A DNA stretch of 64,000 nt from a halophilic archaeon. GTDB lineage: Archaea; Halobacteriota; Halobacteria; Halobacteriales; Haladaptataceae. Below the pieces are notes generated by a model. It worked only from the letters and a program-made list of their open reading frames with translations, was not told the origin of the DNA and ran no database searches. The stretch is from contig QNGA01000011.1 of the NCBI GenBank assembly GCA_003298465.1, positions 62,001 through 126,000 of the forward strand. Direction: 5' to 3'. Positions 47,760-57,097 of this stretch are shown here, piece by piece. Position 1 is the stretch's first letter, and the number at the start of each line of letters is the position of its first letter. A program made the translations under genes and the position numbers.

Positions 47760-48372
47760 GGCCGGCAGTCGAGTACCGACACTGCGGAGTCGAGTCCTCG
47801 GTGGCCGGTCGTCGCGTATCGGCCACGGTTCGTCGTCGAGAGACCGGACGGACGCGTACGTGGTCCGCACCGACTCCGGTCGAACGCTTCTGTCGGTACG
47901 AGAAGCGTCTTCGACGAAGAACACAGCGGGACCTACAGGAACCTCACGAGGTCGTGACCGCTAGTTGGCCGCTTCTGCGTCGGATCGTCGAAACAATTCG
48001 GAAGCGGTGAAGTCCGCTCTCCCGTAACCCGGAAGACGATTTCGTCCGGTTCAGCGTCCGCTGTGTGCGTATCAGAAATCGAGACGACGCCGGTTACAGG
48101 TAGCTTTTAGTAGTAGTCCGCCATCAGCTATCGTCGTAGCCTTTGCTCTACCGTACCAATTGTCGTGGTCGAGTTCGATCCCTGCGCTCCTCGTCGTCCG
48201 TGACAGCCGGCAAACGCATCGGAGGCGTCCTCGCCGATGAAATGGCGTCGGCGAACGAGTTCGAACTGCGGTCGAACAGACGACCGAGGGCAGTTTTCAG
48301 GACGATCCAGCGAGCGTCGCGCCGAGCTGCAGGCGTCGTTCGGCCACCTACGGTTCCACGCCTTCAGCGGTT
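47760..48372. other. Intergenic region of about 600 bp, no gene recognised
   Basis: Short open frames exist on both strands but none has a family resemblance or consistent coding character. The left edge holds the aminotransferase TATA box. A plus-strand frame at 47758-47964 has one protein-like patch (DAYVVRTDSGRTLLSVREA) that might be debris. Confidence 0.35.
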
Positions 48373-49524
48373 CTACCACTCGGCGACACTGCCGTCGTCG
48401 TGGCGCCAGATGGGGTTGTGCCAGTTGGTTTCGAGTTCCGTACGCTCCCGGATAACGTCTTCGTCGAGTTCGATGCCGAGTCCGGGACCGCTGGGGATGT
48501 CGACGTATCCTTCCTCGAACTCGAACACCGACGGGTTGGAAAGGTAGTCGAGTACGTCGCTCGTTTCGTTGTAGTGGATGTCGAGACTCTGCTCCTGAAT
48601 GAGCACGTTCGGAGAGCACGTATCCACTTGGACGCAAGCCGCGAGCGCGATGGGGCCGAGCGGACAGTGCGGCGCGACCGCCACGTCGTACGCCTCGGCC
48701 ATCGCGGCGATCTTCTTCACCTCGGTGATGCCCCCCGCGTGTGAGAGATCCGGTTGAATAACGTCGACGGCCCCGTCTTCGAGAACGCCCTTGAAATCCC
48801 ACCGGGAAAACATCCGTTCCCCGGTGGCAATCGGCGTGGTAGTGTGTGCCGCGATGTCCGGCAGCTCGTCGTTGTGTTCCGGGAGGAGCGGCTCTTCGAT
48901 GAAGAAGGGATCGTAGGGTTCGAGTGCCGAACTCAGACGCTTGGCCATCGACTTGTGGACACGGCCGTGGAAGTCGACGCCGATGTCGACTTCATCGCCG
49001 ACGGCCTCGCGAACGCTGGCGAGACGGTCGACGGCTTCGTCCACCGCCGCCGGAGTGCCGATCCGGCGCATCTCCGACGTAGCGTTCATCTTTAACGCGG
49101 TGAAGCCAGCATCGATTTTCTCCCGGGCGGCCTCGCCGACGTCTGCAGGACGATCGCCGCCAATCCATTGGTAGACACGAAGTCTGTTCCGGGATTTTCC
49201 GCCCAGTAGCTCGTAAATGGGGGTGTCGTAGTATTTCCCTTTGATATCCCAGAGCGCTTGATCGATGCCTGCGATCGCACTCATCAGAATCGGGCCTCCT
49301 CGGTAGAACCCGCCGCGGTACATCGATTGCCAGTGGTCCTCGATATGCAGTGGATTGTTTCCAATTAGGTAGTTGTCCATCAGTTCCTCGACGGCCGTTC
49401 TGACGGTTCGTGCCCGGCCTTCGATAACCGGTTCCCCCCAACCGACGAGTCCGTTGCTGGTCTCCACTCGGAGGAACAGCCATCGTGGTGGTACCTCGAA
49501 CAACTCGTAGTCGGTAATCTTCAT
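48373..49524 (-). CDS. dgoD: D-galactonate dehydratase
   Basis: 383 aa enolase-superfamily (MR subgroup) enzyme, colinear with bacterial DgoD from end to end. GWGEPVIEGRARTV, FYRGGPILMSAIAGIDQALW, DFHGRVHK (metal Asp and base His), FIEEPLLPE, GERMFSRWDFK, LSHAGGITE, APHCPLGPIALAA and the end WRHDDGSVAEW all align. It dehydrates galactonate to 2-keto-3-deoxy-galactonate. It is downstream of a GH2 gene by 4 bp and therefore the second gene of a galactoside operon. Confidence 0.92.
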   Translation of the reverse strand: MKITDYELFEVPPRWLFLRVETSNGLVGWGEPVIEGRARTVRTAVEELMDNYLIGNNPLHIEDHWQSMYRGGFYRGGPILMSAIAGIDQALWDIKGKYYDTPIYELLGGKSRNRLRVYQWIGGDRPADVGEAAREKIDAGFTALKMNATSEMRRIGTPAAVDEAVDRLASVREAVGDEVDIGVDFHGRVHKSMAKRLSSALEPYDPFFIEEPLLPEHNDELPDIAAHTTTPIATGERMFSRWDFKGVLEDGAVDVIQPDLSHAGGITEVKKIAAMAEAYDVAVAPHCPLGPIALAACVQVDTCSPNVLIQEQSLDIHYNETSDVLDYLSNPSVFEFEEGYVDIPSGPGLGIELDEDVIRERTELETNWHNPIWRHDDGSVAEW

Positions 49525-49528
49525 TGGA

Positions 49529-52237
49529 TTAACGTGATAATGTATGAAGTAGCCGCCTCATAAGTGTTGTCGTGAGGGGGTGCTCGCCGTACTGGTCGAG
49601 AAGCGGGAACGTACAGGCCGTGATCGAGCCGTCGCCGTACGAGCGCGAGACGAGCGGACTGGAGTGGTTCGCTAGCCAGCCTTCGACGTAGCCAACGTGT
49701 ACCTCGTCGGTCGCGTCCAGGTCGCTGACGACGGCATAGGGGTACACCCCCTCGAACGTCCACCCGAGTCGTCTCCCCTCGGTGAGATCGTCAAGGAGCG
49801 GCGTATCGTGATAGTAGAGCGAGGACACGAGACGCCAACTCTCGTGCGGTGGAAGATCCGTGAACTCGAAACAGTCCGTCTGCGCCATCGACCCACTCGA
49901 AGTGGGAACGACGAGCACGTGTCCCCCGGCTTCCGCGAATGCTTCGAGACGCTGGTCGATTCGAGTGGTGATTGCGACGTCCACATCGTCGTCGAGTTGG
50001 TGGCGTACATCTACGCCGTCGGCAACGAGGGCGGACACTGCGGTCCCCCGGAGATAGATCACCGTCTCGTTTGCGAACGTCGCTGTCTCACGGTCAACGA
50101 ACGTGACGGACTCTTCGGTAGAGGGATCGTTCGGAGCGTCCGCGAGCGATGCTGTCATTTCGACGGTCGTCACCTCGGTATCTTCCCGAGCCGAGACCGA
50201 GAACGCCCCCTCGATAGTTCGCTGATCGCGGGGATCGAGGGCAACCACTTCCGCCTCTTCGTCATCGTCCACGGTCCACGAGAGCGTCCCCGTCACCGAC
50301 TTCGTCGAATCGTTCACCACCACTACGTCCACCGGAACGGTTTCGTCGGCCCACGCCACTCGTCGGGCGGGTTCGAGTGCGACCATCACGTCGCCGTTTA
50401 TAGCAGCGAGCCGGTCGTAGAACGCCTTCCGTTCACGGAGGTAGGTAAGCACCCCGTTGAACTCCCACTCGACATCGGTAAGCTGAGTTAGGACGTACCC
50501 GGCAACGTCTTCTCGACTGCGCATTTCCTGTATCAGGCTCTTCAAGGACGTGAACTCGCGCTCCTGCCAGGTTGCTGCGAGATCTGCGTAGTCGTCGAAG
50601 ACCGTCTCCAGGGCTGTAGACGCGAAATTCGCGTCTACGTCGTTCGGCTGTTTGTACTCGTCCGTGAGGAAGTCGTGGTGGAACCAGGGAGGGTCACCGT
50701 CGTACTGGTCACGAATCGCCCCGACGTCGTCCATACCCCACGTGCCAAATTCCGAAACGATGATCGGGACGTCCTCGACGGTCGTGTCCACTACACCGTA
50801 GTTGTCGCCGGGGTGGGTGAGGATGTGGTCGAGGTCGTCCGTCCATTCCTGACTGCGGTCGGGTTCGACGAAGTAGCGGTGGTAGTCGTTGATGTCGGTG
50901 GCGACGTGGGCCCATCCGGAGTTGTCGCAGATGAGCCGTGTCGGATCCCACTCGCTGACCGTGTCGTAAAAGTCGGTCAAGTAGGCCTGCTTTTCGTCGT
51001 CGGACCACAGGGATTCCGTCTCGTCGTTCTGCTGCAGCCACTTGTTACGGTTGCCGAAACCCCACTCCTCGTTGTAGAGACTCCAGACGACGACGCTCGG
51101 ATGGTTGTAATCGCGCTCGACCAATTTACGGAGTTGCTCGCGGACTGCGGCGCGCGATTTCTCCGTGTCCACGGAGGGGCTTGCCGGCTCTTCCCAGACG
51201 AGGAGGCCGTGCTTGTCCGCCAGGTCGAGGAAATCGGGATGTGCTGGTTTGAGATGTTTCCGAACCAAGTTGAACCCGAGTTCCTTCGTCCGCTTGATCT
51301 CCCACTCGAGAACGTCTTCGTCCCGCGGACGGTAGAGGGTTTCAGGATAGTATCCCTGGTCAAGTACGCCGCGAATCGTAATCGGTTCGCCGTTAAGTGT
51401 GACGTTTCCGTCGGCTATCCCGACGCTTCGGAAGCCGAAGGTGTCCACGTACTTATCGACGACCGTTCCGTCCTGCTCCAGACGAACGACGATGTCGTAG
51501 AGCGTCGGCGAGTCGGGGGTCCAGTAGTCGGGGTCGTCAACGGAGAGTTCGACTGGACTCGCAAGATCCGTCGTGTTCGCGCCAGCGACGACTGTTCCGT
51601 CTAAGCGGACGGTGACCCTGGCATCGATATCCTCAGACGTGCGAGTTTCCGAGTGGACGTCGACGTCGACTGTCACCGTATTCGACGCCAAATCGGGGGT
51701 GATAGACGCCGTCTCGACCCGCATCGCCGGTCGAAAGCGTAGTGACACGGACTGCCAGATACCGCTGACGCGCGTGTACCACGGCGGTCCCTGTTTGCCG
51801 TGCGGGATTTCGCGGAGGTCCTCCGGATCGTGGACGCGAACGACGACGGTGTTGACTCCTTCGTTCAGGACGTCGGTGACGTCGACCTGGAAGGGGAGGT
51901 AGCCACCCTGGTTGGCGCCGACCCGGGTCCCGTTGACCCAGACCGTCGCCGCGTAGTCGACCGCCCCGAACCGGACGAGCGCGTTTTCTTCCACCTGCGG
52001 GGTTTCGTCGATCTCGAACGTTCGTCGGTACCAGGCAGTTCCCGTGTACTCACGGAGTTCGTCGAGTTCTTGCCATGCATGAGGTATCTCGACCGTCCGC
52101 TTGTCCGACCACTCGGATTCTGGTTCGAACCACTGCTCGGCCAAGCCGCGATCACTGGGGTCGACGGTGAACTCCCAGGACCCACTGAGGGTTTCTGTCG
52201 TGCGAAACTCCGACCGTGGTGTAGTGTTAGATGACAT
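49529..52237 (-). CDS. Glycoside hydrolase family 2 (beta-galactosidase-like), copy 1
   Basis: 902 aa. N-terminal sugar-binding jelly roll (about 15-190), Ig-like domain, TIM barrel (about 290-560) with acid/base in SLYNEEWGF and nucleophile in IIVSEFGTWG, then C-terminal beta domains. No signal peptide, so intracellular. It starts a two-gene operon with galactonate dehydratase, which points to galactose-releasing activity. Shares 32 consecutive conserved residues and a nearly identical 98-bp tract with the second GH2 gene at 59918. An IclR regulator is divergent from it. Confidence 0.88.
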   Translation of the reverse strand: MSSNTTPRSEFRTTETLSGSWEFTVDPSDRGLAEQWFEPESEWSDKRTVEIPHAWQELDELREYTGTAWYRRTFEIDETPQVEENALVRFGAVDYAATVWVNGTRVGANQGGYLPFQVDVTDVLNEGVNTVVVRVHDPEDLREIPHGKQGPPWYTRVSGIWQSVSLRFRPAMRVETASITPDLASNTVTVDVDVHSETRTSEDIDARVTVRLDGTVVAGANTTDLASPVELSVDDPDYWTPDSPTLYDIVVRLEQDGTVVDKYVDTFGFRSVGIADGNVTLNGEPITIRGVLDQGYYPETLYRPRDEDVLEWEIKRTKELGFNLVRKHLKPAHPDFLDLADKHGLLVWEEPASPSVDTEKSRAAVREQLRKLVERDYNHPSVVVWSLYNEEWGFGNRNKWLQQNDETESLWSDDEKQAYLTDFYDTVSEWDPTRLICDNSGWAHVATDINDYHRYFVEPDRSQEWTDDLDHILTHPGDNYGVVDTTVEDVPIIVSEFGTWGMDDVGAIRDQYDGDPPWFHHDFLTDEYKQPNDVDANFASTALETVFDDYADLAATWQEREFTSLKSLIQEMRSREDVAGYVLTQLTDVEWEFNGVLTYLRERKAFYDRLAAINGDVMVALEPARRVAWADETVPVDVVVVNDSTKSVTGTLSWTVDDDEEAEVVALDPRDQRTIEGAFSVSAREDTEVTTVEMTASLADAPNDPSTEESVTFVDRETATFANETVIYLRGTAVSALVADGVDVRHQLDDDVDVAITTRIDQRLEAFAEAGGHVLVVPTSSGSMAQTDCFEFTDLPPHESWRLVSSLYYHDTPLLDDLTEGRRLGWTFEGVYPYAVVSDLDATDEVHVGYVEGWLANHSSPLVSRSYGDGSITACTFPLLDQYGEHPLTTTLMRRLLHTLSR
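51876..51973 (-). repeat. 98-bp tract nearly identical to GH2 copy 2 (inverted)
   Basis: Partner of the tract at 60161-60258 in the opposite orientation, about 8.2 kb away. Encodes the conserved jelly-roll segment VDYAATVWVNGTRVGANQGG. Confidence 0.85.
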
Positions 52238-52467
52238 CGATAGCGTCTACTTCGTCGTGATACTGCTCGTCGTGGAATCCGATGGAGAGTTTAGGGTCGG
52301 GCGTGACCGACGGACGAGCGAGTTCACGTTTGCGCCTACGTCAATCGTGTGGTAGTAAAAAGGTTCCCCCGAGACTGCATGCCGAGAGTACGTTCCCGGT
52401 ACGTCACGGTAACCCCGGGTGTTTCTCTATGGGAAATACTATGTAGGGGACTTCCCGATGTCTTACC
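52238..52467. promoter_or_regulatory. Divergent promoter region between GH2 copy 1 and the IclR regulator
   Basis: 230 bp. An AT-rich patch (ggtagtaaaaagg, 52350-52362) and an imperfect repeat with TTTC/GAAA arms (gtttctctatgggaaatac at 52418-52436) lie upstream of the regulator. This is the expected place for an IclR operator, but the repeat is imperfect. Confidence 0.4.
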
Positions 52468-53211
52468 ATGCCTCCCCAAGACGTACCAGTGAGTTCCGTG
52501 GCCTCCTCGTTCGCTGTTATCGAGGGACTTCGTGAACTCGGACCGGCCGGTGTTACGGAACTTGCATCCCATCTCGACCGGTCGAAGAGCTCGACCTACA
52601 AACACTTGGATACGTTGCGCCGCCTCGGGTACGTCGAGAAGGTCGATGGCGAGTATGCTCTCGGCCTCGAGTTCTTCCGTCTCGGCTACCACACGCGGCA
52701 CAGTCGAGAGTTATACGAGGTCTCTCAGGAGCCCTTGGACGATCTCGCAGTGACGACGGGCGAGACGGTTTCGCTCATCGTCGAAGAAGGAGGAGAGGCT
52801 ATTTGTCTCTATCAGGCCACGGAGCGGCAGGTGGCCGACACGGAGATTCAGGAGGCAGAGCGCGTTCCACTCGACGCCTCCGTCGCCGGGAGAGCCATTC
52901 TCGCGTGGCGGCCGGAAGACGAAGTGACGGAGTTGCTCGATTCCGAGTCGCGGAATGGGTACGACCGCTATCGTGAGCTTCAATCCGACCTCCGTTCTAT
53001 TCGAGACCATCACATCGCCATCGAACGGACGGACGCAGCAGCGTACAACGGGGTCGCCGTTCCGATTCGCGACGTCGACGATTACGCTATCGGGGCCGTG
53101 ATGGTGACGGGGCCGCCGACGAGTCTCTCGGGAAAGCGACTCGAAGAGGATATTTCGGGTCTACTGGTGAGCGCTGGGAAGGGAATCGAAGTCACTTTGG
53201 CCTCTACCTAG
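52468..53211 (+). CDS. IclR-family transcriptional regulator
   Basis: 247 aa: N-terminal winged helix (residues 9-70; HLDRSKSSTYKHLDTLRRLG is the recognition helix region) and C-terminal IclR effector domain with GEAICLYQATERQ, LDASVAGRAILA and GVAVPIRD. Haloarchaeal IclR proteins such as XacR control sugar degradation. Flanked by GH2/galactonate genes and an ABC importer, it is probably the sugar-responsive regulator of the locus. Confidence 0.9.
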   Translation: MPPQDVPVSSVASSFAVIEGLRELGPAGVTELASHLDRSKSSTYKHLDTLRRLGYVEKVDGEYALGLEFFRLGYHTRHSRELYEVSQEPLDDLAVTTGETVSLIVEEGGEAICLYQATERQVADTEIQEAERVPLDASVAGRAILAWRPEDEVTELLDSESRNGYDRYRELQSDLRSIRDHHIAIERTDAAAYNGVAVPIRDVDDYAIGAVMVTGPPTSLSGKRLEEDISGLLVSAGKGIEVTLAST

Positions 53212-53294
53212 CGCGTTTCCTATCTGGAAACGGTCGGACTCGCGTCACTACTGTTCGGTTGTAACGTCCAATCTATTACACCCCTAATTTTGTA

Positions 53295-53552
53295 ATGACC
53301 AGCCTCGGAGACGATCTCTTTTCACCTTCAATCAATCGCAACGAACTTCGTTTCCAGATGGGAAATGCGCGACGGGGGAGGCTAGAAACTATAATGAACA
53401 ATCATCTGCCACCGTTGCGTTCGAGCCTGCCGACGGTGTCGCTCTGCGTTTATTGTTGGGAAACGATCCGCAGGCAGAAGCTGAAGCGTCTGACGACGTC
53501 CTCCTACTCGAAAGAACAGAGCGAAGAACTGCAGGAAGGAAAACGCAGTGGG
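53295..53552. other. Short gap at the 3' end of the ABC ATPase gene
   Basis: An 88-codon plus-strand frame (53295-53561) has a plausible ATG but a mixed, basic composition unlike haloarchaeal proteins and overlaps the convergent ATPase end. I do not call it a gene. Confidence 0.3.
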
Positions 53553-54662
53553 CTACGCTGAAACCGGACGTCCGTGATCGACGGTGAGGTTCTCTTCAGT
53601 TTCGTGGTCGAAGAGGTGCATCTTCGCTTCGTTAAACCGGAGCTGCACCTGTTCGCCTTCCTGGATATCCGTCGAGGAAGGAACCCGAACGGTGCACTCC
53701 TCCTGGTCGATGTGGAGGTAGACGTAGTAGTCGCTTCCGACAGGTTCGACGACGTCGACCGTTGCCGAGATGGCGTCTTCACCGTCTTCGATGATCTCGA
53801 TATCCTCCGGTCGGATGCCGAGTGTGAGCACATCTCCGGTCTTTCGGTTGCGTATTCGATCGCGATACTCCACAGGTAAACGATACTCGAATCCGTCTCC
53901 GTGCAGGTGGTCTCCCTCGAGGGTTACGTCGTAGAAGTTCATCGAGGGGCTACCGATGAAATCTGCGACGAACAGGTTCGCAGGTTCGTCGTAGAGGGTT
54001 TCGGGATCGGCGATCTGCTGAAGTTGTCCTTCGGCCAGGACAACAACCCGGTCGCTCATCGTCATCGCTTCTTCCTGATCGTGTGTGACGTAGATGGTGG
54101 TCGTATCGAGGTCCTCCTGAATCCGTTGGAGTTCCGTCCGCAGATGGAGGCGGAGTTTTGCGTCGAGGTTCGACAGCGGTTCGTCCATCAGGAACACTTC
54201 CGGTTCTCGGACGATGGCTCGCCCGGTGGCGACGCGCTGTTGCTGGCCGCCGGAGAGGTTGGCGGGTTTCTTGTCGAGGAGCTCCTCGATGTCGAGCATC
54301 CGCGACGCTTTTTCGACACGCTCGTTTATCTCGTCCTTCGAAAGGTCGGTCTTGAGCTTGAGACCGTAGGAAATGTTCTTTCTCACCGACATGTGGGGGT
54401 AGAGTGCGTAGTTCTGGAACACCATCGCGATGTCACGGTCCTGCGGCGGAACGTCGTTGAGGGCCTCGTCCCCGAGTCGAACGACTCCGTCGGAGATCTC
54501 CTCGAGTCCGGCCACCATCCGGAGGAGCGTCGACTTCCCGGAACCGGACGGGCCAACGATGGTGATGAACTCCCCGTCTTCGATCTCCATCGAAAAGCCA
54601 TCGACAGCAACGATACTCTGGTCGTACTCCTTCCTGACGTCCTCGAAGCTCATCCCGCTCAT
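53553..54662 (-). CDS. Sugar ABC transporter ATP-binding protein (MalK/UgpC type)
   Basis: 369 aa. Walker A GPSGSGKST, Q-loop VFQNYALYPH, signature LSGGQQQR, Walker B VFLMDEPLSNLDA and H-loop VTHDQEEA, followed by a C-terminal TOBE/MalK regulatory domain (about 240-369). It is divergent from the solute-binding protein and permease genes it serves. Start at 54662 (alternative 54653); the frame is open to 55370 but overlaps the opposite gene. TATA-like gttataatg (minus reading, 54691-54699) is upstream. Confidence 0.9.
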   Translation of the reverse strand: MSGMSFEDVRKEYDQSIVAVDGFSMEIEDGEFITIVGPSGSGKSTLLRMVAGLEEISDGVVRLGDEALNDVPPQDRDIAMVFQNYALYPHMSVRKNISYGLKLKTDLSKDEINERVEKASRMLDIEELLDKKPANLSGGQQQRVATGRAIVREPEVFLMDEPLSNLDAKLRLHLRTELQRIQEDLDTTTIYVTHDQEEAMTMSDRVVVLAEGQLQQIADPETLYDEPANLFVADFIGSPSMNFYDVTLEGDHLHGDGFEYRLPVEYRDRIRNRKTGDVLTLGIRPEDIEIIEDGEDAISATVDVVEPVGSDYYVYLHIDQEECTVRVPSSTDIQEGEQVQLRFNEAKMHLFDHETEENLTVDHGRPVSA

Positions 54663-54809
54663 AGCGTGTTTGCACGTCACCGGGCACCACATTATAACTA
54701 TTTTGTAAACTATTTTATCATACCTTCGTCGAAAAACAGCCTCTCCGAGGAGAAAAACGACGCTACAGGAGCAAAAACTAAGTAGCTGGTTAGAAAAGGG
54801 AGTGGTGGA
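54663..54809. promoter_or_regulatory. Divergent ABC transporter promoter region
   Basis: 147 AT-rich bp. A direct repeat actatttt occurs twice (about 54696-54703 and 54709-54716) in the middle, between the two divergent genes, a place where a regulator could affect both. No perfect palindrome. Confidence 0.4.
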
Positions 54810-56141
54810 ATGGCAAACATTAGCAATAGCAGCGACGGTACCTCCAGTGGCAGGACCCTCAGTCGTCGGCGAATGCTCACCACACTCAGTGCGGCCGGAG
54901 CAGGCGGAATCGCCGGTTGTACTGGAATGATCGGTGGCGGGAGTAAGAACAGCGGTACGAACGGCACCATCAAACTCGACTACTGGACGCTCTTCGCCGG
55001 GGGTGACGGTAAGGCAATGAAGTCGATGGTCAAGAAGTTCAACGACCAGCACGACGGGATACAGATAAAGCGCCAGCGTCTTCCGTGGGACGCCTACTAC
55101 AACAAGCTCTACACATCGCTTACCGGCGGAAATGCGCCCGACATCGCAGTCATCCATGCGACGCGACTTTTGAAGTACTCGGATTATCTGGTCGGCCTCG
55201 ACGACCATCTCTCCTCCGGAGCGCAGGGCAAGTACGTAAACGCGATGTGGAACAAGTCGAGCGTCGGCGACCGGCGAGTCACGCTTCCACTCGACGCGCA
55301 CCCAGTCGGTCTCTGGTACAACAAGAACATCTTCGAGGAAGCCGGCCTCGACCCGGAGAAACCCCCACAAAGCTTCAGCGAACTCGAGGACAAAGCCAAC
55401 ACCATCGTCAAAGAAACAGACAGTCTCGCGTTCAACCCCGGCCCCTACGGTGGAGCTTCGATGCTACGGTCGTACCTCGCCTTCCTCAAGCAGCGAGGCG
55501 GAAGCCTCCTGAACGAAAAGAAGACGAAAGCAACGTTTGACTCCGAGAACGGATACGCCATCGGCAAGTTCTATCGGAACCTGACTGGTAAATGGAACTG
55601 GGACAAGCCTAACACTGCAGAGGACCGCGGGACGAAGGCATTCCGCGCCGGAGATATGGCCATGGTCGTCAATGGAACGTGGTACTACGGCGTCTGCGAG
55701 GAGCAAGACTTCGATTACGGCATGGCCAAACCGTACGTCGCCCCGGGGAAGAAGCGGGGAGCGACGTGGGCCAATAGCCACACACTCGGCGTGCCCATGA
55801 AGAAAAGCCGTTCGAAAGAAAAGGAGAAAGCGGCGGCCAAGGCCGTCAAGTGGCTAACGCAACACAGCAAAGAGTGGGCAACGACTGCGGGGCATCTCCC
55901 CGCGAGCCAGTCCGTCCTCGAGTCGGACGACCTACGGAGCTCCAAGGTCTGGAACAAGTCGCTCAGTACCTTTTACGAAATGGCGAACAAGGGCAACATA
56001 GCCTACGTCCCGCGTACCAAGAAAATCCTAGAGTACAAACGTCCCATCTCCAAGAATATCAACGAGATATACGGACACAAGCAGAAACCGAGGCCGGCGC
56101 TCGACGAGGCGGCGAAGAAGGTCGACAAGATACTGAAATGA
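54810..56141 (+). CDS. Sugar ABC transporter solute-binding lipoprotein
   Basis: 443 aa family 1 extracellular solute-binding protein. N-terminal Tat motif LSRRRMLTTLSAAGAG and lipobox IAGCTG anchor it outside the membrane; a Gly/Ser/Asn linker follows. Mature features include KLDYWTLFAGGDGKAMKSMV, GGNAPDIAVIH and FRAGDMAMVVNGTWYYG. The C-terminal third is unusually rich in lysine (KKSRSKEKEKAAAKAVKW, KKILEYK, KKVDKILK) for a haloarchaeal protein, and local GC is lower, which hints at transfer or special surface chemistry. First gene of a plus-strand importer operon. Confidence 0.9.
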   Translation: MANISNSSDGTSSGRTLSRRRMLTTLSAAGAGGIAGCTGMIGGGSKNSGTNGTIKLDYWTLFAGGDGKAMKSMVKKFNDQHDGIQIKRQRLPWDAYYNKLYTSLTGGNAPDIAVIHATRLLKYSDYLVGLDDHLSSGAQGKYVNAMWNKSSVGDRRVTLPLDAHPVGLWYNKNIFEEAGLDPEKPPQSFSELEDKANTIVKETDSLAFNPGPYGGASMLRSYLAFLKQRGGSLLNEKKTKATFDSENGYAIGKFYRNLTGKWNWDKPNTAEDRGTKAFRAGDMAMVVNGTWYYGVCEEQDFDYGMAKPYVAPGKKRGATWANSHTLGVPMKKSRSKEKEKAAAKAVKWLTQHSKEWATTAGHLPASQSVLESDDLRSSKVWNKSLSTFYEMANKGNIAYVPRTKKILEYKRPISKNINEIYGHKQKPRPALDEAAKKVDKILK

Positions 56142-56167
56142 TACTCCGGATTACAACGTAGATACTC

Positions 56168-57097
56168 ATGTCGTACAAAGAAACTACAGGGGCGCGATTC
56201 GAAGCGGTGAGAGCCCTTTATAACCGATTTGATCGCGAATCGGTTGAGGGAGTCGCCTTCTCGCTGCCCTACCTCGTCCTCTTCACCATCTTCATCCTTT
56301 ATCCCGTCGCCAAGGGACTCTACATGAGTTTCTTCGACTGGAATCCGGTAGTCCCGTCGCAATCGGAGTTCATCTTCCTCGAGAACTACATCCGGATGTT
56401 CCAGACTCCCCTCTTCTGGAAGGCGCTTCGGGGAACGGTGATCTTCGTCGTACTGACGGTTCTGCCTCTCGTGGCGCTAGGGCTGGGACTTGCGCTCGGC
56501 GTCAACTACGTCGCGAAGGGACGCCGCATCTTACGGGCGATATTTTTCAGCCCGTACATCCTGACCGTCTCGGTCGTCGCGCTGGTGTGGATCAGTCTGC
56601 TAGGTCCGAGCTACGGTCCGGTCAACTACTACGTCGGAGGGATCGTACAGAATCCCCCGCAGTGGTTGAACTCCTACACCTTCGCGATGCCGTCGGTTGC
56701 CGCGGCAACCATCTGGTGGGTCAACGGATTCAACTTCGTCATCTTCCTCGCCGCCCGCCAGAACGTTCCCGACCGCCTGTACGAGGCGGCGAAACTGGAC
56801 GGCGCGCGCAACTGGCGAATGTTCCGAGACATTACCCTCCCACAGATGCGGGAGTCCATCCTGTTCGTCATGATCGTCCAGTTCATCTTCCAGTTCCAGA
56901 TCTTCGGGCAGGTGTACATCATGACCGGAGGCGGTCCCGGAAACTCGACGATGACGCTCGTACTGTACCTCTATCGCGCCGCGTTCCAGTCGCACAACTT
57001 CGGTTACGCTGCTGCCGTCGGCTACTTCCTGTTCGCGGTACTGGTCGCCGTCTCACTCGTCAACTATCGGTTCATCGGCGGTGATGGCGATGAGTAA
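56168..57097 (+). CDS. Sugar ABC transporter permease (MalF type)
   Basis: 309 aa, six predicted transmembrane helices. The EAA loop that contacts the ATPase is YEAAKLDGARNWRMFRDITL. It pairs with the MalG-type permease whose start overlaps its end by 14 bp. CUT1-type carbohydrate importer. Confidence 0.9.
   Translation: MSYKETTGARFEAVRALYNRFDRESVEGVAFSLPYLVLFTIFILYPVAKGLYMSFFDWNPVVPSQSEFIFLENYIRMFQTPLFWKALRGTVIFVVLTVLPLVALGLGLALGVNYVAKGRRILRAIFFSPYILTVSVVALVWISLLGPSYGPVNYYVGGIVQNPPQWLNSYTFAMPSVAAATIWWVNGFNFVIFLAARQNVPDRLYEAAKLDGARNWRMFRDITLPQMRESILFVMIVQFIFQFQIFGQVYIMTGGGPGNSTMTLVLYLYRAAFQSHNFGYAAAVGYFLFAVLVAVSLVNYRFIGGDGDE

Noticed and set aside
53295..53561. 88-codon plus-strand ORF between the IclR and ABC ATPase genes
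   Set aside because: Basic, mixed composition, no family, and overlaps the end of the convergent ATPase gene.
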